Assembly (NCBI GenBank): GCA_919901855.1
Contig: CAKKQC010000006.1
Span: forward strand, 279,896-343,895
From: a bacterium
GTDB taxonomy: Bacteria; Oederibacteriota; CAKKQC01
Reading direction: 5' to 3'
DNA: 64,000 bases
A program made the translations under genes and the position numbers. Positions 42,739 to 50,475 of the stretch are shown in pieces; position 1 is the first letter of the stretch, and every line of letters starts with the position of its first letter. The notes below the pieces were generated by a model. That model made no database searches. It saw only the letters and a program-made list of their open reading frames with translations, and had not been told where the DNA came from.

Positions 42739-45021
42739 TCAAGCTCCTGGTGCGTTGACCCTCAGCGCCCGTGCCGGCTTCAGCGTCGCGGGCTTTCCGA
42801 AGAGTATGGCCTCCGTGGCCGCTTTCCCCTCATTGCGGACGGTGACGGAGCCGGGGCGGGCGGTGACGCGCAAGAGGGCGCCGTGCCAGCGGAGGGAGTA
42901 GCGGAGCGACTTCCAGGCGCGGGGCACCCGGGGGCTGATCGAGAGCTGTCCGTCCCGGATCGCGACGCCGCCGAAGCCGCGAATCAGGCACTGCCAGTTC
43001 CCGCCACAAGAGGCCGTGTGGATGCCCTTGTCGGTCGTGCCCTGGACATCGTTCAGGTCGGTGAAGAGCGAGGGCGTGAAGTAGCGGAGGGCGTACTCCT
43101 TGATCCCGAACTCGAGGCCCGCGAGCGCGGTCATGCAGGCTGAGAGCGTGGAGACATGCAGGGTGCGGCGGTCGTAGTACTCGAAGTTCTTCCGCTTCTG
43201 CTCGGCCGTGAACCGGTCGGGAAACATGAGCATCGTGAGGACGACGTCCGCCTGCTTGTTGAGCTGGGTCTTGAACGCATCGTCCTCCTTGACGCCCTTC
43301 GGCCACGCGGGCATCCCGTGCTCGTTGCGCTTCGTGATTGGGACGTCCCTGCGTTTGAAGTAGCCGTCGAACTGCTCGATGATACCGGCCCTTCCGGGAT
43401 TGGTCTTCTCGATCCGGGACGCGACGTACCGCCACTCGGCCAGCTCGGCGCCCGTCAGCCTCAGTCGGGCGAAGAGGAGCTCGCCCTTGACCGCATCGCG
43501 GGTGGAGAAATCCGAGAGCATCCGTGCCGCATACTCGAGGTTCCACCGGGCCAGGAAGTTCGTGTAGACGCTGTTGTCCACGTCCGGGTGGTACTCGTCC
43601 GGCCCCATCGCGCCCTTGATCTCGTACCGGCCGGAGCGCTTGCTGAATACGACCCGGCTGGCCCAGAACCGGGCGGTCTCGGCGAGGAGTTCGAGCCCGC
43701 CCGTCCGCATGACCGAATCATCGCCCGTGACCGTTAGGTAGGTCATGAGCCCGTATGCGACGTCGGCCGTGATGTGGTGCTGGTACTTGCCGGTGTCGAA
43801 GACGTACAGGGAGCGGTCGGCGAGCGGGAAGTACGGGGTGACGTCGACGCCCGTGCGGCCGGACTCCCAGGGGAAGAGGGCGCCGCGGAACCCGCGATTG
43901 GCCGCGCTCCGCTTGGCGGTCTCGAGCCGGTCGAGCCGATACCGGACGAGCTGGCGGGCCATCGCGGGCTGGCTGAAGGAGTAGAAGGGAAGCGTGTAGA
44001 TCTCGGTATCCCAGAACGAGTGGCCGCGGTAGCCCTCGCCCGAGAGCGACTTGGCCGCGATGCCCGCGGGGGTTCCCCACGCGGTGCCGCAGGCGAGCAG
44101 GTGGTAGATGCTGAACCGGGCGGCATGCTCGAGCTTGGGAGCGCCGGGGATGCGGACGTCCGAGACGTCCCAGAGCCGCTCCCAGGCCCTCTCGTGGCCG
44201 GCCAGGAGCCGGGGGACACCGCGGCGAAGGGCCGCGGCCAGCCCGCGCTCGCAGGTGCGGCGGAGGTCGGCGGGCGGCACGATGTCCACGGACGACGCCG
44301 CGGAGACGATCCGGGTGACGCACACGGTCCGCCCCTTCCGGAGCCGGACCGAAACGGGCTCGGTCACGGGCCGCCCGTCCAGCGAGGTCGTCCACGCGTA
44401 CCCGACGCGGATGCCGCTTTCGGGGGTCCGCGCCAGCATCCAGGACCGCGGGCCGGTCGCGACCTCGTCGATGCCGTAGTGGCGCTTGTGGCCTTCCCAG
44501 TCGCCCTCGGTGTTGTAGGCGCCTAGGCCGAAGTCGCCGGTCACGAGCAGGTCGGCATCGCCTTCCAGGGCCGTGAGCCACGCGCGCAGGACGGCGATGC
44601 AAGGCATCGCCCGCGACACGAACCGCTCGGTCCGCAGCTCGTAGCGTCCTTGGAGCCCGCCGAGGAAGACGGTCCGGCGCGAGAGGACACCGCGGCGCAT
44701 GTCGAGGATGCGCTCATGGGCGGCGACGCGGAGTCCGTCGGGGGAGAGCCGCTGGCTGTCCACGAAGAGCCGGAGCTCGAAGAAGTTGGGCAGGTTGACG
44801 ATGTCGTCCACGATCGACCCCGCGGCGTCGTAGACCCCGGCGAGAAAGGTGCCGGGGGTCGCTGCCTGCGGCGCCTCCTCGAGGATCGATCTGGCGCCGA
44901 TCGTGCCGTTGCCGAGGGCCAGGATTGTGGCGAAGTGGTTCTGGCGGCCGTGTTGCCACCCGGTCTCCCGGACCAGCCACGGCTCGGGAGAGAGCCGGCT
45001 ACCGGAAGAGAGCTTCGACAT
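42739..45021 (-). CDS. GH65-family glycoside phosphorylase/hydrolase
   Basis: A 760-residue GH65 protein. The N-terminal beta-sandwich opens with NHFATILALGNGTIGARS. The (alpha/alpha)6 barrel contains SFWDTEIYTLPFY and the catalytic acid Glu476 in GAMGPDEYHPDVDNSVYTN, and HTASCGGNWQCLIRGFGG lies near the end. GH65 enzymes phosphorolyse alpha-linked disaccharides such as maltose, trehalose, kojibiose or nigerose, giving beta-glucose-1-phosphate. It overlaps by 23 bp the beta-phosphoglucomutase gene, which would consume that product. No signal peptide is present. Confidence 0.92.
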   Translation of the reverse strand: MSKLSSGSRLSPEPWLVRETGWQHGRQNHFATILALGNGTIGARSILEEAPQAATPGTFLAGVYDAAGSIVDDIVNLPNFFELRLFVDSQRLSPDGLRVAAHERILDMRRGVLSRRTVFLGGLQGRYELRTERFVSRAMPCIAVLRAWLTALEGDADLLVTGDFGLGAYNTEGDWEGHKRHYGIDEVATGPRSWMLARTPESGIRVGYAWTTSLDGRPVTEPVSVRLRKGRTVCVTRIVSAASSVDIVPPADLRRTCERGLAAALRRGVPRLLAGHERAWERLWDVSDVRIPGAPKLEHAARFSIYHLLACGTAWGTPAGIAAKSLSGEGYRGHSFWDTEIYTLPFYSFSQPAMARQLVRYRLDRLETAKRSAANRGFRGALFPWESGRTGVDVTPYFPLADRSLYVFDTGKYQHHITADVAYGLMTYLTVTGDDSVMRTGGLELLAETARFWASRVVFSKRSGRYEIKGAMGPDEYHPDVDNSVYTNFLARWNLEYAARMLSDFSTRDAVKGELLFARLRLTGAELAEWRYVASRIEKTNPGRAGIIEQFDGYFKRRDVPITKRNEHGMPAWPKGVKEDDAFKTQLNKQADVVLTMLMFPDRFTAEQKRKNFEYYDRRTLHVSTLSACMTALAGLEFGIKEYALRYFTPSLFTDLNDVQGTTDKGIHTASCGGNWQCLIRGFGGVAIRDGQLSISPRVPRAWKSLRYSLRWHGALLRVTARPGSVTVRNEGKAATEAILFGKPATLKPARALRVNAPGA

Positions 45022-45655
45022 TGGACAGGCCGATCTCGCCGAGGTCCTGGACCACGAGATCCGCCTTCGCGAGCCTGGCGGGGTCGCCGTGCCGGTCGAT
45101 GCCGATGCACTTCATCCCGCCGCGCTTCGCGGCCTCGACGCCCTGGGTCGCGTCTTCAATCACCACGCACCGGGCCGGGGTCATCTTCACCCGCTCGGCG
45201 GCCATGAGGAAGACCTGGGGGTCGGGCTTGCCCTTGGTGACCTCGGTGCCGGTCACGATCGCGTCCCAGATGTCCTCGACGCCCGCGGACTTGATGATGC
45301 GGGGAAGGTTCCTGCTCGAGGAGATGAGGGCGGCTTTCCGCCCCGAGCCGCGGATGGACTTGATCAGGTTCACGGTGCCCGGGTAGGCCGGGATCTTCTC
45401 CCGGTCCAGCATCTCGAGGAAGTACCCCTGCTTGATGTCGCAGGCGCGCTCGATCCCGGCGTCGTCGAGCCCGGTCAGGATTGCGCGGGCGCCGTCGCGC
45501 CGCGGGATGCCGTCGACCTTCGCCTTGTAGTCGTCGAACGTGAACGGCACCCCATGCTCCTCGAACACGCGCTTCCAGGCCTTGAAATGGAGCCCGACGG
45601 TGTCGACGACGACCCCGTCCATGTCGAAGATGGCGGCCCAGTCGCTGAGCGGCAT
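44999..45655 (-). CDS. pgmB: Beta-phosphoglucomutase (HAD superfamily)
   Basis: A 218-residue HAD enzyme that turns beta-glucose-1-phosphate into glucose-6-phosphate. The nucleophile and acid/base Asp pair are in FDMDGVVVDT (residues 10-19), followed by the cap region with DGIPRRDGARAIL. Motif II is ALISSSRN, the Lys is in EVTKGKPDPQVFL, and the metal Asp in CVVIEDATQGVEAA. It precedes the GH65 gene in the same operon. It could alternatively act as another sugar phosphatase, but the pairing is classic. Confidence 0.93.
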   Translation of the reverse strand: MPLSDWAAIFDMDGVVVDTVGLHFKAWKRVFEEHGVPFTFDDYKAKVDGIPRRDGARAILTGLDDAGIERACDIKQGYFLEMLDREKIPAYPGTVNLIKSIRGSGRKAALISSSRNLPRIIKSAGVEDIWDAIVTGTEVTKGKPDPQVFLMAAERVKMTPARCVVIEDATQGVEAAKRGGMKCIGIDRHGDPARLAKADLVVQDLGEIGLSNVEALFR

Positions 45656-45661
45656 GGCGAC

Positions 45662-45691
45662 ATTGTGCGGTCAGGGGGCGTGCCCAGTCAA
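45662..45691 (-). promoter_or_regulatory. Promoter of the pgmB-GH65 operon
   Basis: On the minus strand: TTGACT (45691-45686), 18 bp, CACAAT (45667-45662), then 6 bp to the ATG at 45655. No SD. The twin hairpins at 45694-45736 lie immediately upstream. Confidence 0.7.
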
Positions 45692-45693
45692 TG

Positions 45694-45736
45694 ATCGGCC
45701 GAAGACGGCCGATTTCGCCCAGCCTTCGGCTGGGCG
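45694..45736. promoter_or_regulatory. Twin hairpins between divergent operons
   Basis: First hairpin: ATCGGCCG-AAGA-CGGCCGAT (45694-45713), 8-bp perfect stem. Second: CGCCCAGCC-TTC-GGCTGGGCG (45716-45736), 9-bp perfect stem. They are separated by two bases and lie between the -35 of pgmB and the -10 of the oxidoreductase gene, so they may be protein-binding palindromes rather than terminators. Confidence 0.55.
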
Positions 45737-45746
45737 GGGCGCGTGT

Positions 45747-45755
45747 TGGTAGCAT
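45747..45755 (+). promoter_or_regulatory. Extended -10 promoter of the double-FAD oxidoreductase gene
   Basis: TGGTAGCAT (TGn plus TAGCAT) ends 6 bp before the ATG at 45762. No SD is present. Confidence 0.5.
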
Positions 45756-45761
45756 GGACGA

Positions 45762-48700
45762 ATGAAGGTCGCGATCCGCCGGCTGCCGCCCGTCGACGTC
45801 CTCGTGGTCGAGGGGACTCTCCATGCCTGCTGGCTCGCCCTCAGGATGCGGCAAGCGGGGCTCGACGTCGCGCTCGTCATGAGCGGCACCTCGCCCTGCC
45901 ACGAGGCGGTCGGGTGCCTGCGGCCCTGGGTCCAGACGCGGCGGCTGGACGCCGTCCCCGAGCAGTTCCGGGCCGTGTTCGCGAAGGCCGCGCGGGACGA
46001 GGGGGCCGGACCCGGCGAGACCCACCTCCATTCGTCCGACCTCGTGATCGGGATCGAGGACCTCCTGCTCGACGCCGGGGTCCGGCTCAGCTACACGGCG
46101 CGGCCGGCCGCGGCGCTCATGGCCGGCGGGCGGCTGGCGGGCGTCGTGTTCGGCGGCAAGTTCGGACTCGTTGCCATCGAGGCGGGGTTCGTCGTGGACG
46201 CGTCCCCGGCGGCCTCCGTGGCCCGGGTCGCGGGCGCGGCCTTCGCCCCGCGGGAGGGCGAGCCCCACGTCTCCGAGGTGAGCTGGACGGCGCAGGTGCG
46301 GCAGGCGCCACCGCTCCGGGTCGCACTCGAGGGCTTCAAGGAGTTCTCGGGGACGCTCAACCCCCGGGGCCGGTACGCGGAGTTCGTGCTCAAGATCCGG
46401 TCCGACGTCTCAGGGGCACTCGGGGTGGCGCGGACGCTCTCCGCGGTGCAGTCCGCGGTGGCGGAGTCGGCCGAGCGGCTCAAGGAGATGACTCCGCCCG
46501 CCACCCTCAACATCTTCCGCGGGGCCGACGCGATGCAGTGGACCCCGAAGGACGCGATAGTCTGCGAGTCCGGCAAGGCGGCGGTGGAAGCCTGCCGGCC
46601 GAAGGGGTTCCCGGCCCTGGCGGTCACGGGGCCGTGCGCGGCGCTGCCCGGGTGCCACGCGCTCGCGTTCCAGGGGGACATGACCCGGCTTTTCGACGGC
46701 GCGCCGGGGCTCGACGAGGCCCTGGTCGCGCTGGCGAAGTCCTCGCCCCGGACGCCCGCGGAGGGGTTCGTCATGCAGGCCGCCTCGGGGGGCGGGATCG
46801 TCGAGGGGCTCGAGTACTCGTTCACGGACCCCGGGTACCGGGAGCCGGACGCGACGCCGCTCGAGGTCGAGCTCGACGCGGACACCCTCCTCCTCGCGAA
46901 GGAGGTCATCGTCGCGGGCGGCGGCACGAGCGGGGCGCCCGCCGCGATCGCGGCGGCGGAGGCGGGGCTCGACACGATCCTGCTCGAGGCGCACGGCGGA
47001 CTCGGCGGCACGAACACGCTCGGCGGCGTCTCCCGCCCGTGGTTCGGCCGGTGGACGCCCGGGGTCTCGGACCTCTGGGCGCGCGTCTACCGCATGGTCC
47101 GGGACCGTGGCGTCTGCGCCTCGCTCGGACTGCACGCCGTCGCCCGCGAGCGCGGCGCCGAGGTGCTCTATGGCACGCCTGTCTGCGGCGTCGCCCGGCG
47201 GGGGTCGATCATTCGCCGGGTCTTCGTCGTGACCGCGCACGGGCTGGCCTCGGTGGAGGGGACCCACGTCGTCGACGCGACGGGGGACGGCGACCTCGCC
47301 GCCTGGGGGCACGCGCCGTATGTATGGGGATCCGAGCGGGACGACATCACGCTCTGGTACTCGTTCGGCCGGTTCCACCACGGCCAGGACGAGGGCAGCC
47401 GCCACTTCCTCTCGGTAGCGGATCTGCGCAGCCTGGCCGACGCCTCCCGCGCCGTGATCGTCGGACGCCGGCAGGCGGGCGTCTTCGGCGCCGCGGAATA
47501 TCCGCAATACCTGGTCACGCCCCGCGAGTCGCGGCACATCGTGGGCGGACGGACCGTGACCTACCTCGACATGCTCATGAACCGGCGCTGGGACGACACC
47601 GTTACGGTCGCGCGATCGAACATCGACATCAAGGGAATGGCGTCCAGCGATGCCGCCATGTCGGGGTTCGCGGAAGGCGAGTTCCTCGAGAATTACTGGT
47701 GCGGGATCCCGTACGCGGCGCTGTTGCCGCAGGGGCTCGACAACATCCTGGTCGTGGGGAAGGCATGGTCGGCGACGCACGACGCCGAGGGGATGGCCCG
47801 GATGCAGGCGGACCTGGCGGGGCTCGGGATGGTCGCGGGGCTGGCGGCCCGGGTCGCCCGGGACTTCGGGACCACGCTCCGGGCCGCGGACGTGCCCGTC
47901 CTCCAGGAGCGCGCGATCGCGGCCGGCCTGCTGTTCCGATCCGACCTGGAGGCCAGCGACCACGTGCGCGACGTGCCGGACCGGGAGGAGATGTACATGC
48001 TGGGGCGGCGGATCGCGGAGGGGCCCATGCTGCTGCCCGAGGTGGCCTCAATGCTGTCCAACCCGCAAGCCGCCCGGCCCGTGCTCGAGGCCGAGTTCTT
48101 CGACGGGATGTTCTACAGCGCGAAGCCCATGGCGCGAATGCTCTGCCTCCTCGGGAGCACGCGCGGGGCGGACTACCTCCTGGCCGGGCTCGAGGGGAGC
48201 ATAGGGGGCGCCGCGCTCTCGCCGCCGCCCCCGAAGTGGCTCTTCGACCTGCCCGACCACGGGTGGGCTCCGGACCCGGTCTTCTCGATCAACGCGCTCG
48301 CCCAGATCCGCGAGCCGCGGCTCGTGCCCCTGCTGGGAAAGCTGGCGGCCAAGCTCGCCCTGGACCCCGCGAAGTCCGACTGGCGGTTCGCGTACGTGCA
48401 CGCGGTCAGCTACGCGTGCGAGCGGATCGCGAGCCGCGACGCGGTCCCCGTCCTCCGCCGGGTGATGGCCGACCCTCCGCTCCAGGGCCGGGACCTGCCG
48501 CGCGGGAGCGATTCCCGGAAGGGCACGGATGTCGCGGGCGAGCGGTTCGCCTACCTCGAGCTCTGCCTCGGCCGGGCGCTGGCCCGGTGCGGCGAGGCCG
48601 ACGGGTACCGGGTGCTGGCGCGGTACACGGGCGACCTGCGCATGTTCCTCGCCCGGAGCGCGCTCCGCGAACTGGCCGACCTCACGGGCGAGGACCGGGG

Positions 48701-48785
48701 GTTCGACCGCGGCTCGTGGGAGGGGTGGATCGCCGCCAACCCCAGGCGGATCGGACCCCGCCCCTTCGACCGCAGACTCGCCTGA
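45762..48785 (+). CDS. FAD-dependent oxidoreductase with a degenerate second FAD domain
   Basis: A 1007-residue protein. The N-terminal ~380 residues start like an FAD Rossmann fold (VDVLVVEGTLHACWLALRMR) but lack the glycine-rich GxGxxG. A second copy at about residue 381 is intact (VIVAGGGTSGAPAAIAAAEA), with GGLGGTNTLGG, then VVDATGDGDLAAWG and LDNILVVGKAWSATHDAEGM, as in the FAD_oxidored family. The C-terminal ~200 residues are helical and HEAT-like. Family members are often found with glycan genes and have mostly unknown substrates. It precedes the GH30-like gene. Confidence 0.8.
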   Translation: MKVAIRRLPPVDVLVVEGTLHACWLALRMRQAGLDVALVMSGTSPCHEAVGCLRPWVQTRRLDAVPEQFRAVFAKAARDEGAGPGETHLHSSDLVIGIEDLLLDAGVRLSYTARPAAALMAGGRLAGVVFGGKFGLVAIEAGFVVDASPAASVARVAGAAFAPREGEPHVSEVSWTAQVRQAPPLRVALEGFKEFSGTLNPRGRYAEFVLKIRSDVSGALGVARTLSAVQSAVAESAERLKEMTPPATLNIFRGADAMQWTPKDAIVCESGKAAVEACRPKGFPALAVTGPCAALPGCHALAFQGDMTRLFDGAPGLDEALVALAKSSPRTPAEGFVMQAASGGGIVEGLEYSFTDPGYREPDATPLEVELDADTLLLAKEVIVAGGGTSGAPAAIAAAEAGLDTILLEAHGGLGGTNTLGGVSRPWFGRWTPGVSDLWARVYRMVRDRGVCASLGLHAVARERGAEVLYGTPVCGVARRGSIIRRVFVVTAHGLASVEGTHVVDATGDGDLAAWGHAPYVWGSERDDITLWYSFGRFHHGQDEGSRHFLSVADLRSLADASRAVIVGRRQAGVFGAAEYPQYLVTPRESRHIVGGRTVTYLDMLMNRRWDDTVTVARSNIDIKGMASSDAAMSGFAEGEFLENYWCGIPYAALLPQGLDNILVVGKAWSATHDAEGMARMQADLAGLGMVAGLAARVARDFGTTLRAADVPVLQERAIAAGLLFRSDLEASDHVRDVPDREEMYMLGRRIAEGPMLLPEVASMLSNPQAARPVLEAEFFDGMFYSAKPMARMLCLLGSTRGADYLLAGLEGSIGGAALSPPPPKWLFDLPDHGWAPDPVFSINALAQIREPRLVPLLGKLAAKLALDPAKSDWRFAYVHAVSYACERIASRDAVPVLRRVMADPPLQGRDLPRGSDSRKGTDVAGERFAYLELCLGRALARCGEADGYRVLARYTGDLRMFLARSALRELADLTGEDRGFDRGSWEGWIAANPRRIGPRPFDRRLA

Positions 48786-48795
48786 TCCCGGACGG

Positions 48796-48804
48796 TGGGA
48801 TAAT
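48796..48804 (+). promoter_or_regulatory. Extended -10 promoter of the GH30-like gene
   Basis: TGGGATAAT (TGn plus GATAAT) ends 9 bp before the GTG at 48814. There is no SD in front of that GTG. Confidence 0.55.
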
Positions 48805-48813
48805 GGTGGCCAG

Positions 48814-50421
48814 GTGGTGAAACACCCGATCCAGGCGTTCACGGCCCTCCTCGTGCTGGGGCTTGTCGTTCCGGCTTGCGCGGGCGAGCCCGTCCACGGC
48901 GACACCGGGCTCTTGGTTGGCCCGCCTCCCGGGGCCACCCTCGTCGGCACGGAGGCGGAAGTGGAGGCGGAGGGCGCGACCCCGGTGGCGCCGGGCGCGA
49001 CGGTCGGGATGCTCGCGGCCGGCCAGGGCGGACCGGAGGCCGGGGCGGGCGGGGCACCGGACCTGCCGAAGGGCGTCGTGAGCGTCGACCCGGCGGTCCA
49101 GTTCCAGACCGTCCGGGGATTCGGCGGGCAGGCCGACTACCAGCTCCTGGGGCCCCCGGGCCGCGCCGACGGGGTGACCAGGGCCGACTACGATCACGTG
49201 CTCCGCGAGTGCGTCGTCAACGGGGTCACGTGGGCCCGCGTGGGCCTGCCGTCGTGGGAGGATCGCAACGACGACGGCGCGTCCGGCACCGCCGACCATG
49301 CCTACTTCGAGGAGCAGTTCGCCTACCATTACCCCGGGCTGGTCGAGCACCTGACCGGACTGCGGAACGCCGGGATCGAGCCGCTCGTCGTCTTCTGGGG
49401 ATTCCCGGACTGGATGTTCGGGCCCGACGGGAAGCTCAAGCCCGGCATCCTGCCCGAGCTGGTCGAGAACTGCGCCGTCCTGCTCGCGATGCTCCAGGTC
49501 AGGGGCGTGCCCGTCCGGTATTTCAGCCTCGTCAACGAGCCGCCGTGGGGGAAGACCATCGGCGACCCGGACACGTTCGCCGAGGCCGTGGCGCTGCTCG
49601 GGGCCCGCCTCAAGGAGATGAAACTCGACATGCACATCGTCGCGCCGGACCTTGCGGGTGACATCCGGCGCCTGGCGGGCGGCTGGGTCGAGCCGTTGCT
49701 GACGAAGGCGGCTCCGTACGTCGACGCGCTCGCGTTCCACGGCTACCAGTTCTCCATGGAGGCGAAACCGGAGGACCTCGTGCCGTTCCACGCGGCCCTG
49801 CGCGGCCAGATCGAGAATCGCGGCGCGGGGGGGCGCACCCCCGAGATCTGGTACACGGAGTACAACGGGCACTGGTTCGGCAACGCGGACGAGGACCGGC
49901 GGGCGGAGAACGGGCCGTGCGACAGTTGGGAGCACGGGATCAAGGTCGCGGAGCTCACGCACTACCTGCTGGCGAGCGGCGTGAGCCTTTCCCTGCTCTG
50001 GGAGCTCTACGACGTCCGCCGCGCGGTCGAGGAGCGGGTCCCCAAGCGCTGGGGCACCATGAAGTACAAGACCGAGGAGTGGGCCAAGCGGCCCGAGTAC
50101 CAGACGTTCGGCATGTACTCCCGGTTCATCCGGCCGGGCTACCGGATCGTGGGTTGCCGGGCCAGCCGGGCGGGCGCGCCCCTGGCCGTCGCGGCGCTGG
50201 GACCCGGTGAACTCGTCGTGGTGCTGACCAACCCCCGCACCGCCCCGGACACCGCGGACATCGTGGCCGGCGTGGAGCCCGCGGGCGCCACCGCCGAGGT
50301 CTGGCTCACGACGCGCCGGGTGCCCTTCGCCGTGTCGTACCGCCCCATCCGGACGGGCCGCATCTGGGTGGACCTGCCGCCGTTGAGCATGGCGACCGTG
50401 CGCGTGCCCCTCAAGCGATAA
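48814..50421 (+). CDS. Exported clan GH-A glycosidase (GH30-like), possible lipoprotein
   Basis: A 535-residue protein with a signal peptide ending in a possible lipobox (VVPAC-AG). A low-complexity Ala/Gly linker follows. The barrel opens with FQTVRGFGGQADY, a GH30-like phrase, and carries the acid/base Glu242 in SLVNEPPWG and the nucleophile Glu349 in IWYTEYNGHWF. The C-terminal beta-sandwich contains LVVVLTNPRTAPDTADI. The start is one of two adjacent GTGs (48814, 48817). It is probably surface-anchored and acts on beta-linked polymer. Substrate is unknown. Confidence 0.75.
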   Translation: MVKHPIQAFTALLVLGLVVPACAGEPVHGDTGLLVGPPPGATLVGTEAEVEAEGATPVAPGATVGMLAAGQGGPEAGAGGAPDLPKGVVSVDPAVQFQTVRGFGGQADYQLLGPPGRADGVTRADYDHVLRECVVNGVTWARVGLPSWEDRNDDGASGTADHAYFEEQFAYHYPGLVEHLTGLRNAGIEPLVVFWGFPDWMFGPDGKLKPGILPELVENCAVLLAMLQVRGVPVRYFSLVNEPPWGKTIGDPDTFAEAVALLGARLKEMKLDMHIVAPDLAGDIRRLAGGWVEPLLTKAAPYVDALAFHGYQFSMEAKPEDLVPFHAALRGQIENRGAGGRTPEIWYTEYNGHWFGNADEDRRAENGPCDSWEHGIKVAELTHYLLASGVSLSLLWELYDVRRAVEERVPKRWGTMKYKTEEWAKRPEYQTFGMYSRFIRPGYRIVGCRASRAGAPLAVAALGPGELVVVLTNPRTAPDTADIVAGVEPAGATAEVWLTTRRVPFAVSYRPIRTGRIWVDLPPLSMATVRVPLKR

Positions 50422-50475
50422 CGGAGAGGGGCGGACGCGGTAATATGCTTGCGTGACCGTTCGTTATTCACCCAC

